Positions 1 to 6,030 of a stretch of 6,518 bases of DNA are shown here, piece by piece (position 1 is the first letter of the stretch; each line of letters opens with the position of its first letter). The stretch comes from JAGVSR01 sp046074825. GTDB taxonomy: Bacteria; Pseudomonadota; Alphaproteobacteria; Rhizobiales; Hyphomicrobiaceae. Both the position numbers and the translations under genes were made by a program. The notes beneath the pieces were generated by a model. The model worked only from the letters and a program-made list of their open reading frames with translations. It had not been told where the DNA came from and made no database searches. The DNA lies in NCBI GenBank assembly GCA_046074825.1, contig JBJTOZ010000107.1, positions 1 through 6,518 on the forward strand, read 5' to 3'.

Positions 1-577
1 GTTCTTCCAGAGCTGATTTCATATCCTTTCTTGGATAGACAGTGTAGAATTCCAGAAAATGAAAAAAAAGTTTTTTAAATGTGGACGGAAGCGCATCACA
101 CTGACCAAAATCAACTATGTGTATTTCTCCACCCGAGGCCAGCATTTTAAAGGCATGCTCTAACGCCTTTTTCCAAGAAGGAATCATGGAGAGTGCATAG
201 GAAAAAAATATTCTGTCAAACTTCTCAATTCCAAATGTCTTTATGGGATCAAAAGAGTTCGCATTGCCCTGCTTTAGTTCTACAAGTCCGCTTAGTTTGT
301 GCCTTTCAAGGGAGTGTCTCGCGGTTAGAAGCATTGCTTTTGATACATCGAGACCAAAAATCTGACTATATGGATATAATCGCGCAACTCGAATAAGATT
401 CCAAGCTGTTCCGCAGCCAATTTCAAGAACCGTATCTGCAGTATTTGGCTTTAGGTTATTTATGAGGTAACGACGCCCAATCAAATAATGAGTTCGTGTT
501 CCATCATAAATAAATCTCTGATAGCGGTAATGCCTATCCATTCTTTCCGCATCAGAGAGGATAGAGGAATTGGTCAT
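1..577 (-). CDS. btaB: BtaB, SAM-dependent N-methyltransferase of betaine lipid synthesis (partial, C-terminus cut by window edge)
   Basis: This frame is open from an ATG at 577 to the window edge and gives 192 residues with no stop. It is a class I SAM-dependent methyltransferase. Motif I is VLEIGCGTAWN (residues 50-60), the acidic end of strand 2 is FGLDVSKAM (74-82), and FSYALSMIPSW lies at 125-135. The N-terminal stretch MDRHYRYQRFIYDGTR (13-28) resembles the start of Rhodobacter BtaB, which is about 210 residues long, so some 15-20 residues should be missing here. BtaB methylates the amino group of diacylglyceryl-homoserine three times to give the betaine lipid DGTS, at the cytoplasmic face of the membrane. 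The start lies 1 nt after the btaA stop (TAATATG), which implies translational coupling. There is no strong ribosome binding site of its own. The internal ATG at residue 13 is an alternative start. The order btaA then btaB strongly supports the call. Confidence 0.88.
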   Translation of the reverse strand, partial: MTNSSILSDAERMDRHYRYQRFIYDGTRTHYLIGRRYLINNLKPNTADTVLEIGCGTAWNLIRVARLYPYSQIFGLDVSKAMLLTARHSLERHKLSGLVELKQGNANSFDPIKTFGIEKFDRIFFSYALSMIPSWKKALEHAFKMLASGGEIHIVDFGQCDALPSTFKKLFFHFLEFYTVYPRKDMKSALEE

Positions 578-578
578 A

Positions 579-1835
579 TTACCAAGTCTTTGTATAAAGG
601 TGAAAGCCTCCGTAAATAGCGGAACGATCTTTCCTACTTAATTCCGCTGACGCCTTATAGTGGTAGGTCCATCTTGACAGATATTTATAGGAAATCCTAC
701 CGGGAAGTATTGTCTCTTTTCCAGCTGTTCTAAAAATAACTCTCGCGTTTGGGCTCGCAGTTCGGGTTATTTCCTTCCATAAACAATTGAGATCGTCATC
801 CGTCATCCAGTCTTGTGCATCCAATAGAGAATAACGATCAATGCTTTCCTCAGGCTGTTCGGAGAGATACTTTGTAATGGAAGAATTTACGGTACGCACA
901 TTACAGCAGTTTTGTTGAAGTTTTGAGAAGTTCTCACGTTCTAAGTAAGGTGGAAGTGCCCCCTGCCCATTAGGGGCATAACTTCTTTTGAAAGCCTGCC
1001 AAGCAAAATAATTTTCCTTTAAATCAAAGCCACAAGCTAAACGTTCCAATCGTTCTTCGAGGACTTTATGCATTGGTCTGCCCTCACTGAGCGCCTCATA
1101 TTGAGCAGGAGGAATACCAAGTCCGAAAAGCGAAAATTTCCAATCAACAATCCGACGGACGAATACATTTTTTAATAAGGGGCGTATCTCGTGATCAAAA
1201 ATATCACGTTGCTCCTGAAGACAATTTGCCTCTGTCAAAAGAGAAGGATTGGATCCAAGAAGACGCGCAATAATATGACCGAGCGTTATATAATTCCCCA
1301 ATAAACCATACTTGTAGAAACCCTTTTTAAAATATTCTATCCGCCGACAACCCTTCCAATTCCGACCATTCCAATATTGAAAGGTCTTTGGATCAAGATA
1401 TTCTTTAAGAAAATTATCAAAGAGATAAATATTCTTCTCGGACTTGGCCTCACCAAACAAACAGTAGAAATCCTCATAATTTCTTAAAACCTTAAGGGCT
1501 GTAAGTTTTAGATTATTGAGAGCGATATGGGCCTCATTCAAATCGATTGCAACAAGATGAAGAGGGGCTGCCGTTAGGTAAGAAAGTATATTGCAGCCTC
1601 CTGAGGCTATTGAAATCATACGCAGATGGGGTGAGAGATCTAAAGCCTCAATATCAACGAGGGGATCTTCCCAGATCTGAGGATAAACAAGATTCGAAAA
1701 AGCTAGAGTAAATGCTCGTTCACTGAGACCTTGTTTACTCAGTGGAGAGTAGCGATGAACTGCTTCAGCTAAAAGTTCTCTAGTGGCAGTTCGTTTTTTT
1801 TTCAAATCTGTAAAAGAGGCTATTGTGAGCTTCAT
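579..1835 (-). CDS. btaA: BtaA, SAM:diacylglycerol 3-amino-3-carboxypropyltransferase (DUF3419 family)
   Basis: This 418-residue protein matches the length of Rhodobacter sphaeroides BtaA (about 415). BtaA moves the 3-amino-3-carboxypropyl group of S-adenosylmethionine onto diacylglycerol to form diacylglyceryl-homoserine, the first step to the phosphorus-free lipid DGTS. Family features visible are YPQIWEDP (51-58), a Rossmann SAM-binding glycine motif SIASGGCNILSYL (75-87), and the following acidic residue in AIDLNEAHIALNN (96-108). Further on are YFAWQAFKRSY (276-286), DRYSLLDAQDWM (333-344) and RVIFRTAG (365-372). The end (about 381-418) is aromatic and basic, ending FHLYTKTW, which may help membrane association. 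No signal peptide or membrane span is seen. Its ATG overlaps the stop of the upstream glycosyltransferase gene by 4 nt (ATGA), and btaB starts 1 nt after its stop. The gene looks intact. The family also contains proteins not tested for lipid activity, but the btaB neighbour makes this function likely. Confidence 0.9.
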   Translation of the reverse strand: MKLTIASFTDLKKKRTATRELLAEAVHRYSPLSKQGLSERAFTLAFSNLVYPQIWEDPLVDIEALDLSPHLRMISIASGGCNILSYLTAAPLHLVAIDLNEAHIALNNLKLTALKVLRNYEDFYCLFGEAKSEKNIYLFDNFLKEYLDPKTFQYWNGRNWKGCRRIEYFKKGFYKYGLLGNYITLGHIIARLLGSNPSLLTEANCLQEQRDIFDHEIRPLLKNVFVRRIVDWKFSLFGLGIPPAQYEALSEGRPMHKVLEERLERLACGFDLKENYFAWQAFKRSYAPNGQGALPPYLERENFSKLQQNCCNVRTVNSSITKYLSEQPEESIDRYSLLDAQDWMTDDDLNCLWKEITRTASPNARVIFRTAGKETILPGRISYKYLSRWTYHYKASAELSRKDRSAIYGGFHLYTKTW

Positions 1836-2920
1836 TTTTTTTCCATTAATGTTTGATAATGAAGTGGGTAGCGTGTCCTAAAAAAGGATGAGGAGGCATT
1901 TACATTGAGCTCTTTTCCACTAGTTATTGAAGATTTTATATTCTCAAGAAATTGATCTGCAGATGCTGACCACGTGAACTGAAGTGCTCGATCTCTTGCC
2001 GCATTACGATCTAATGACAAAGCTGCAACTGCAGCCTTTCCTAGATCTTCGTTCAGAAATCCGCTAATACCTTCCTCAATTATATCTATCGGACCAGTCA
2101 CAGGGTAAGCAGCCACAGGGAGACCCGAGGCTAATGCCTCAAGGAGGACGAGCCCAAAGGTATCAGTGCGACTGGGAAAAACAAAAACATCAGCTGATGC
2201 ATAGTGAAGAGCAAGCTCTTCTCCAATCATCCGACCAGTAAAAAGGACGTCTGGGTATGATTGACGAAGGACGGATAAGTAAGGGCCATCCCCTACTACA
2301 ACTTTTTTTCCAGGCAAATTAAGTTTAAGAAAAGCATCTATGTTCTTTTCTTTTGAAATTCTACCAACATATAAAAAAATTGGAACCTCGGTTCCGTATA
2401 AACGAATTGGCCGAGGTCTGAATATGGTATGATCAACCCCTCTCGACCATCGCAGGATGTTTCTAAAGTTTCTATCTTTGAGCTGTTTTTCTAAAGAGGA
2501 TGTAGAAACCATGATCCCAGAGCTTGCAGAATGAAAGAATTTTTCAAACGCGTAGCCAACTGCCTGCGGGATACCGAATAAAGTTTCAAAATATTCTGGA
2601 AAACGCGAGTGATAACTCGTCGTAAAATACTTTTTATTTTTGATGCAATATCGCCGAAAAGCCCACCCTAAGGTTCCTTCAGTTGCTAAATGAATGAAGT
2701 CTGGACGTATATCCTCCATCAATTTCTTCACAACAGAATATCTTGGTAGGGCGACATGAATACCAGGATAAATCGATAACTCAATAGATTGAAAGTTTTG
2801 CGGCGTGATAAAAAAAGTTTCAATATTTCGATGTTCTAATTCCTTCTTTAAAAGAAGTAGGGTCTGTACGACCCCATTAACCTGGGGCAGCCATGCATCT
2901 GTTACGATAAGAATTCGCAA
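1832..2920 (-). CDS. agt: Family-4 (GT-B) lipid glycosyltransferase, Agt-like, probably acting on diacylglycerol
   Basis: The product is a 362-residue GT-B glycosyltransferase of family GT4. I chose the TTG at 2918-2920. The protein then begins MRILIVTDAWLPQVNGVV, the usual start of this family, and a strong GGAGGGG site sits 6 nt upstream, right after the plcP stop. An upstream ATG at 2977 would add 19 unrelated residues and overlap plcP. The N-terminal domain has PQVNGVV (12-18), HLATEGTLGW (77-86) and TSYHSRFPEY (101-110). The sugar-nucleotide domain has YVGRISKEKNID (184-195), VVGDGP (208-213) and SRTDTFGLVLLEALASG (250-266). The first acid of the GT4 EX7E motif is Asp253 and the second is Glu261. 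Relatives next to plcP in alphaproteobacteria (Agt) make glucuronosyl- or glucosyl-diacylglycerol during phosphate starvation. The sugar used here cannot be read from sequence. A mannosyl or other lipid acceptor is possible. Confidence 0.78.
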   Translation of the reverse strand: MRILIVTDAWLPQVNGVVQTLLLLKKELEHRNIETFFITPQNFQSIELSIYPGIHVALPRYSVVKKLMEDIRPDFIHLATEGTLGWAFRRYCIKNKKYFTTSYHSRFPEYFETLFGIPQAVGYAFEKFFHSASSGIMVSTSSLEKQLKDRNFRNILRWSRGVDHTIFRPRPIRLYGTEVPIFLYVGRISKEKNIDAFLKLNLPGKKVVVGDGPYLSVLRQSYPDVLFTGRMIGEELALHYASADVFVFPSRTDTFGLVLLEALASGLPVAAYPVTGPIDIIEEGISGFLNEDLGKAAVAALSLDRNAARDRALQFTWSASADQFLENIKSSITSGKELNVNASSSFFRTRYPLHYQTLMEKK

Positions 2921-2923
2921 GAG

Positions 2924-2936
2924 ACACCCCTCCTCA
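2924..2936 (-). promoter_or_regulatory. Ribosome binding site that fixes the TTG start of the agt-like gene
   Basis: On the minus strand the plcP stop TGA (2936-2934) runs straight into GGAGGGG, then TGTCTC, then TTG. The spacing of 6 nt is ideal for translation starting at TTG, and no comparable site precedes the ATG at 2977. This removes an apparent 44-nt overlap between the two genes. Confidence 0.75.
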
Positions 2937-3731
2937 CGCAGCAGCCTGTGAACCAATAAGCAGCTTATCGGACCCACTATTTGATATAAGTCCAGCTGCT
3001 ATCTCTTTCCAATAGATGACTTGCATTTGTCCTGAGGGCAGTTCCGCAATAGCGGTACAGCTTTCAACCCAGTCACCACAATTAAGATAATGAATACCAT
3101 CTATTCTTCTGTCTGAGGGATGATGGATATGCCCACAGATGACACCATCAACATTATTATGTTTTGCGACTTGAACGAGGGCCTTCTCGTAGTCACTTAT
3201 AAAACGAACGGCAGTTTTAATCCGATATTTTAAGAAACCAGATAAAGACCAAAAACCAAAGCCTAAATGACGACGACACCAATTTAATGGTCCGTTCAGG
3301 AAAAGGGCAAATTCATAAGATCTATCACCCAAAAATGCGAGCCAACGTGCATAACGCACTATGACATCGAATTCATCACCATGAAGAACTTTATATCGCG
3401 TTCCATTAGAAGTTAAATGTACGGCATCGCGTTGTATTTCAATACCACCGAAGGAATAGCCACAGTAATCACGTAATGATTCATCATGGTTGCCAGGAAT
3501 AAAAACTATGCGGGTTCCCTTGCGGACTTTTCGAAGAAGCTTTTGAACAACATCATTATGTGACTGTGGCCAAAGTATTTTTCTTTTGAATTTCCAAAAG
3601 TCAACGATATCGCCCACAAGATAGATAGTTTCTGCTTCTACTAAACGCAGAAACTCTAAAAGAGAATCAACTTGTGCATTTCTTGTTCCTAAATGAATAT
3701 CGGAAATAAAAAGAGAGTTATATTGAAACAT
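2934..3731 (-). CDS. plcP: PlcP-like metallophosphoesterase, phospholipase C of phosphate-starvation lipid turnover (LpxH-like fold)
   Basis: This 265-residue calcineurin-type metallophosphoesterase shows the full set of metal-binding blocks: SDIHLGT (10-16, Asp11, His13), GDIVDFW (40-46, Asp41), GNHDE (80-84, Asn81, His82), LHGDEFD (116-122, His117) and GHIHHP (200-205, His201, His203). NCGDWVES follows at 217-224. Such proteins are often labelled UDP-2,3-diacylglucosamine pyrophosphatase because they share the LpxH/YbbF fold. In Sinorhizobium and marine bacteria the PlcP subgroup instead cleaves phosphatidylcholine, phosphatidylethanolamine or phosphatidylglycerol to diacylglycerol under phosphate limitation. 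Location directly before an agt-like gene and btaAB favours PlcP, since diacylglycerol is the substrate of all three. No signal peptide is seen, so it should act at the inner leaflet. The ATG has AGGGGA (3746-3741) 9 nt upstream. As the first gene of the operon it should carry the main promoter. A true LpxH role is not excluded by motifs alone. Confidence 0.85.
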   Translation of the reverse strand: MFQYNSLFISDIHLGTRNAQVDSLLEFLRLVEAETIYLVGDIVDFWKFKRKILWPQSHNDVVQKLLRKVRKGTRIVFIPGNHDESLRDYCGYSFGGIEIQRDAVHLTSNGTRYKVLHGDEFDVIVRYARWLAFLGDRSYEFALFLNGPLNWCRRHLGFGFWSLSGFLKYRIKTAVRFISDYEKALVQVAKHNNVDGVICGHIHHPSDRRIDGIHYLNCGDWVESCTAIAELPSGQMQVIYWKEIAAGLISNSGSDKLLIGSQAAA

Positions 3732-3746
3732 TAAGTTATGTCCCCT

Positions 3747-3770
3747 ACTCTCGAAAAAGAGTGCGAGAGT
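3747..3770 (-). promoter_or_regulatory. Hairpin in the plcP leader next to the ribosome binding site
   Basis: ACTCTCG (3747-3753) and CGAGAGT (3764-3770) form a perfect 7-bp inverted repeat with a 10-nt loop. On the plcP transcript the 3' arm is followed at once by AGGGGA, the ribosome binding site, and the start codon lies 15 nt beyond the hairpin. It could affect translation or message stability. This role is inferred from position only. Confidence 0.4.
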
Positions 3771-3796
3771 GTTAACATAAACTTAATCTGATTTTT

Positions 3797-3825
3797 ATTT
3801 CACTAATATGACAAAATCATTGAGG
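3797..3825 (-). promoter_or_regulatory. Weak Pho-box-like site upstream of plcP
   Basis: Read on the minus strand, three heptamers 11 bp apart are CCTCAAT, TTGTCAT and GTGAAAT. Only the middle one is close to the CTGTCAT consensus (6 of 7); the others match 3 and 4 of 7. About 10-17 nt downstream there are -10-like sequences (TTAAGT, TATGTT). Expected biology suggests PhoB control of plcP, but the site alone is weak. Confidence 0.3.
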
Positions 3826-3857
3826 TCTCACCTTTGTAGAATGTTAATTTTGTCATA
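3807..3857. repeat. Perfect 11-bp inverted repeat in the plcP upstream region
   Basis: TATGACAAAAT (3807-3817) is repeated inverted as ATTTTGTCATA (3847-3857), with 40 bp between arm centres. Each arm contains TTGTCAT, one base from a Pho-box half-site. A small AGGT-CTC-ACCT hairpin (3823-3833) sits inside. It could be an operator bound by a dimer or by two regulators, or a structured RNA element. Confidence 0.5.
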
Positions 3858-3986
3858 GACTATAAATGAATAAATTGAATTTGAGACATCAATAGTTTTT
3901 AAGTAAAAATCATCTCAATGAGTTGAAATATTTGAGAACCAAAGAATACTATTTTTGAGATATATTAATGTAACTAAACGTAATTT

Positions 3987-4022
3987 AATTTTGAACGTAG
4001 CTTTTTTAAAAAAGTCAAAATT
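3987..4022 (-). terminator. Possible AT-rich stem-loop after the family-21 glycosyltransferase gene
   Basis: AATTTTGA (3987-3994) pairs with TCAAAATT (4015-4022), and the palindrome CTTTTTTAAAAAAG (4001-4014) lies between them. The structure starts 6 nt past the stop codon at 4029. It lacks a GC-rich stem, so termination is uncertain. Confidence 0.3.
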
Positions 4023-4028
4023 TATCAA

Positions 4029-5195
4029 TTATGGATTGAAAGACATTGTGAGTTTTGGTTCGCTTGCCTTTTTATGATCTGACATATCAATAAGGTTCCC
4101 ACGCCAAGTAAAATTATTCCCTGTCCAAGCAAATAACCAAAGCACTGGAATGAGTAAATCTCTAGCAATCCAGGCGATTGGAGAAATCCACGAAAGATGC
4201 CAACCAAAGACTTTCGCATATAGTGCTTCTAAACCAAACCATAGTGAAAAAATTCCTAAAAAGAATATGGTTGCATAGAAGGGCTCTAAAACACTTGCTA
4301 AATAGATCGCAGAGAGAAGAAAAAATAAACTTCCAGAAAATAATTCTGGAATAAAATACAGCGGAAATGTCACTCTTCGTAATCTGGCCCATCGAAGCTG
4401 CCTGTACCATATCTGTGAAAACGAACGATGCCCCAAAAGCTGAAGAAAAGGCTTGGTAACAAGTTTCACCTTCTTTCCACATTCTCGCACAATTTTTGTT
4501 GCCGCAGCGTCCTCTGCAATGTCGCGTCCTAACGAAGATATTCCGCCGATCTTATCCAAGTCACCGCGCCTCCAAAGCATTGATTTTCCTTGTGCAAAAC
4601 CAAATCCAATCGAATCTGCTGCAAGCTGCCAACGTGCTTGATACGTGTTGAGAAAGGCGCACTCTACTTCAGCCCAAAAACCAACTGGAGTGGATCCTAC
4701 GGGTGGGGAGCAAACGAGACCTGTTTCATGATCCCACGTATTAATTAGTTGCTGTAAGTAGTCTGGTGTCATAACGACATTGCTGTCGACAAGGACAACA
4801 TATTCGTGAATAGATTCAGACCAACCTTTGATGATGTTATTAAGTTTGGGATTTAGCGTTAAAGAACTATCTCCAATCAAAAGTCGAGCGTTCACATGTG
4901 AAAAGCGTTTAATTAAATCATTAAGAAACTGAACTGCTGGATCCTGGTAATGGGCGACACAAAAAAGAATTTCATACTGCGGGTAGTTCAGACGAAATGT
5001 TGTTTCTAGTGTAATTTTTTCAACATCTTCTAAACCACACACAGGCCTTATAATGCTTATAGGGGGAAGAGAAAGAGGACTTTGGCTTGAGGAAAACGTT
5101 TTTTCTGATCTTACATAACCAAGATAAAATGTAATCAAATGAAAAGAGATAGAAACAATAAAAAGGACATAAAAAAGGATTTCTATATTAATCAT
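4029..5195 (-). CDS. Family-21 membrane glycosyltransferase, ceramide-glucosyltransferase/HpnI-like, probably a Pgt-type glycolipid synthase
   Basis: This 388-residue protein has the layout of GT21 enzymes: an N-terminal membrane span (about 5-25), a cytoplasmic GT-A domain, and C-terminal hydrophobic segments (about 285-305, 308-328, 345-357). Catalytic-region motifs are IIRPVCGLED (48-57), the metal-binding acid in VLVDSNVVM (134-142, Asp137), DIAEDAA (225-231, Asp229), and the RxxRW signature RQLRWARL (265-272). GT21 includes ceramide glucosyltransferase, the hopanoid enzyme HpnI, and the processive Pgt enzymes of Agrobacterium and Mesorhizobium that build mono- and diglycosyl-diacylglycerols. 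No hopanoid gene is visible nearby. The phosphate-starvation operon downstream and the Pho-box array upstream favour a Pgt-like role, using diacylglycerol and UDP-glucose or UDP-galactose. Automatic annotation may well call it HpnI, and sequence motifs alone do not separate the two. The ATG at 5195 has no clear ribosome binding site. Confidence 0.8.
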   Translation of the reverse strand: MINIEILFYVLFIVSISFHLITFYLGYVRSEKTFSSSQSPLSLPPISIIRPVCGLEDVEKITLETTFRLNYPQYEILFCVAHYQDPAVQFLNDLIKRFSHVNARLLIGDSSLTLNPKLNNIIKGWSESIHEYVVLVDSNVVMTPDYLQQLINTWDHETGLVCSPPVGSTPVGFWAEVECAFLNTYQARWQLAADSIGFGFAQGKSMLWRRGDLDKIGGISSLGRDIAEDAAATKIVRECGKKVKLVTKPFLQLLGHRSFSQIWYRQLRWARLRRVTFPLYFIPELFSGSLFFLLSAIYLASVLEPFYATIFFLGIFSLWFGLEALYAKVFGWHLSWISPIAWIARDLLIPVLWLFAWTGNNFTWRGNLIDMSDHKKASEPKLTMSFNP

Positions 5196-5597
5196 TGATT
5201 TGTAGAATCAAAATTTGCATACAAAATACTCACTTTCTTTTGTGACAAACATATTACAAAACTCTAACATTTCGATGACAGTGATCTAATGAGGCTTATT
5301 CCATAATGAAAATATTTTTTTCAAAATGGATAATGAAAGAATTTTAAATTTAAGTTGAATAGAGATAAAAAGAAATTAGTGTGGTATGTGAATTTTGTGT
5401 TTTTCTATGCGTTAACTTCTTGCACTCCGAAAATGAAGGAAACAATAGCAAAAAAATTCATAAGACTTTTGTGCCTTACAGCATGAAGAGATCAGTTGAG
5501 AAATAGGTATATTTTATCAAACGAAGAGAGTAAAAATTCGATTTATCAAGCCCACGATTAGAGCATCCAAAGAAAAAAATAAAGGGACATGACTGTC
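5196..5597. other. Divergent intergenic region between the glycosyltransferase and STAS genes
   Basis: This AT-rich stretch of about 400 bases has no supported gene. Its left part holds the Pho-box array facing the glycosyltransferase. An imperfect hairpin lies at 5301-5329: arms CCATAATGAAAA and TTTTCAAAATGG pair with two mismatches around a 5-nt loop. I see no convincing -35/-10 pair for the plus-strand STAS gene. Confidence 0.5.
5242..5281 (-). promoter_or_regulatory. Tandem Pho box (four half-sites, 11-bp period) upstream of the family-21 glycosyltransferase
   Basis: Read towards the gene, four heptamers are separated by exactly 4 nt each: CTGTCAT (5281-5275), ATGTTAG (5270-5264), TTGTAAT (5259-5253) and TTGTCAC (5248-5242). 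The first is a perfect match to the PhoB half-site CTGTCAT; the others match 4, 5 and 5 of 7. This is the layout of a double 18-bp Pho box, as at E. coli pstS. A -10-like TATTTT (5228-5223) lies 13 nt downstream, and the gene starts 46 nt from the array. PhoB activation in low phosphate is inferred. Confidence 0.6.
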
Positions 5598-5945
5598 ATG
5601 GATAATCCAAATTATATGGTTCTCAAATTAGAGGGGAACTTAGATACCTATACAGCGAGCCAAGTAGAGACACCATTTTATGCTAAAGTAGGGGCAGCAA
5701 AAGCTGGAAAAGATATCGTGGTTATTGATCTAAAAGAAGTCAGCTTTTTATCATCACTTGGTATTCGAATACTTTTTACAACTGCGAAAATGCTCAAAAA
5801 AAGAGCCATACCATGCGCGTTTTTACAACCTTCAGCAGAGGTTGCATTAAGTGCTTTAGAACTCTCAGGAATAAATACTTCTGTTCCTTCGTACGCAACA
5901 CTTGAAGAAGCTAAACAGAAATTCCCAATATCCATCAACTCCTGA
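5598..5945 (+). CDS. Single-domain STAS protein, anti-anti-sigma factor type
   Basis: The product is 115 residues and consists of one STAS domain, as in SpoIIAA/RsbV-type anti-sigma factor antagonists. Visible are the opening strand VLKLEGNLDTYTA and the core IVVIDLKEVSFLSSLGIRILF. The second serine of FLSS (Ser53) aligns with the phosphorylated serine of SpoIIAA. In the known partner-switching systems the unphosphorylated form binds an anti-sigma kinase and frees a sigma factor; phosphorylation by that kinase reverses this. I placed the start at 5598 because AAAGGGA (5581-5587) is 10 nt away. The in-frame ATG at 5589 would leave only 1 nt and would add MTV. No kinase, phosphatase or sigma factor gene is seen in the window, so the partner is unknown. 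STAS proteins of this type can instead serve lipid transport (MlaB-like), and the lipid neighbourhood leaves that open, though no other mla gene is seen. Confidence 0.8.
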   Translation: MDNPNYMVLKLEGNLDTYTASQVETPFYAKVGAAKAGKDIVVIDLKEVSFLSSLGIRILFTTAKMLKKRAIPCAFLQPSAEVALSALELSGINTSVPSYATLEEAKQKFPISINS

Positions 5946-5947
5946 CT

Positions 5948-5968
5948 AACTAATTTATATAATTAGTT
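5948..5968. terminator. AT-rich hairpin after the STAS gene
   Basis: AACTAATT (5948-5955) and AATTAGTT (5961-5968) form a perfect 8-bp stem with loop TATAT, starting 2 nt after the STAS stop codon. The low GC content makes it a weak terminator on its own. It may act together with the GC-richer hairpin 20 nt further on. Confidence 0.4.
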
Positions 5969-5987
5969 CGAGTTAAGACATTTAAGA

Positions 5988-6005
5988 AAGCCTTCCAGAA
6001 GGCTT
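5988..6005. terminator. Probable bidirectional terminator between convergent genes
   Basis: AAGCCTT, loop CCAG, AAGGCTT forms a 7-bp stem (8 bp if the loop closes further) between the convergent STAS gene and the small minus-strand gene. On the minus strand it is followed by TCTT (TTTCTT including the last two stem bases); on the plus strand by CATTTG. The T tracts are short, but the position and symmetry suit a shared terminator. Confidence 0.65.
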
Positions 6006-6030
6006 CATTTGAAAAATATAGATATAATTC

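Larger units (their letters stand above)
3732..4028. other. Non-coding region between plcP and the family-21 glycosyltransferase
   Basis: This AT-rich stretch of 297 bases contains no supported gene. It holds the plcP leader hairpin, the weak Pho-like site, the 11-bp inverted repeat and a possible stem-loop just after the glycosyltransferase stop. Its size suggests that plcP has its own promoter rather than depending only on read-through from the gene at 4029-5195. Confidence 0.6.

Noticed and set aside
193..396. Plus-strand frame of 67 codons
   Set aside because: It lies wholly inside btaB on the opposite strand, has no ribosome binding site or family resemblance, and btaB has clear conserved motifs.
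2934..3731. LpxH (lipid A synthesis) as the name for the phosphoesterase
   Set aside because: The fold and motifs fit LpxH too, but the operon with agt-like, btaA and btaB genes, and the length of 265 residues, fit PlcP better. No lipid A gene is nearby.
4001..4014. CTTTTTTAAAAAAG as a stand-alone terminator
   Set aside because: A palindrome made only of A and T inside, with no loop, would form a very weak hairpin. It is mentioned only as part of the larger stem-loop.
4025..4482. Two further minus-strand frames within the GT21 gene
   Set aside because: They are out-of-frame shadows of the membrane domain of the glycosyltransferase, which has a complete set of GT21 motifs.
4453..4641. Plus-strand frame of 62 codons
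   Set aside because: It is an antisense shadow of the catalytic part of the GT21 gene, with no start signal.
5355..5390. TTGAAT with downstream TATGTG as a promoter for the STAS gene
   Set aside because: The spacing of 24 nt is far from the usual 16-18, and the match is poor.
5678..5938. Minus-strand frame of 86 codons
   Set aside because: It is antisense to the STAS gene, which has a clear domain signature.
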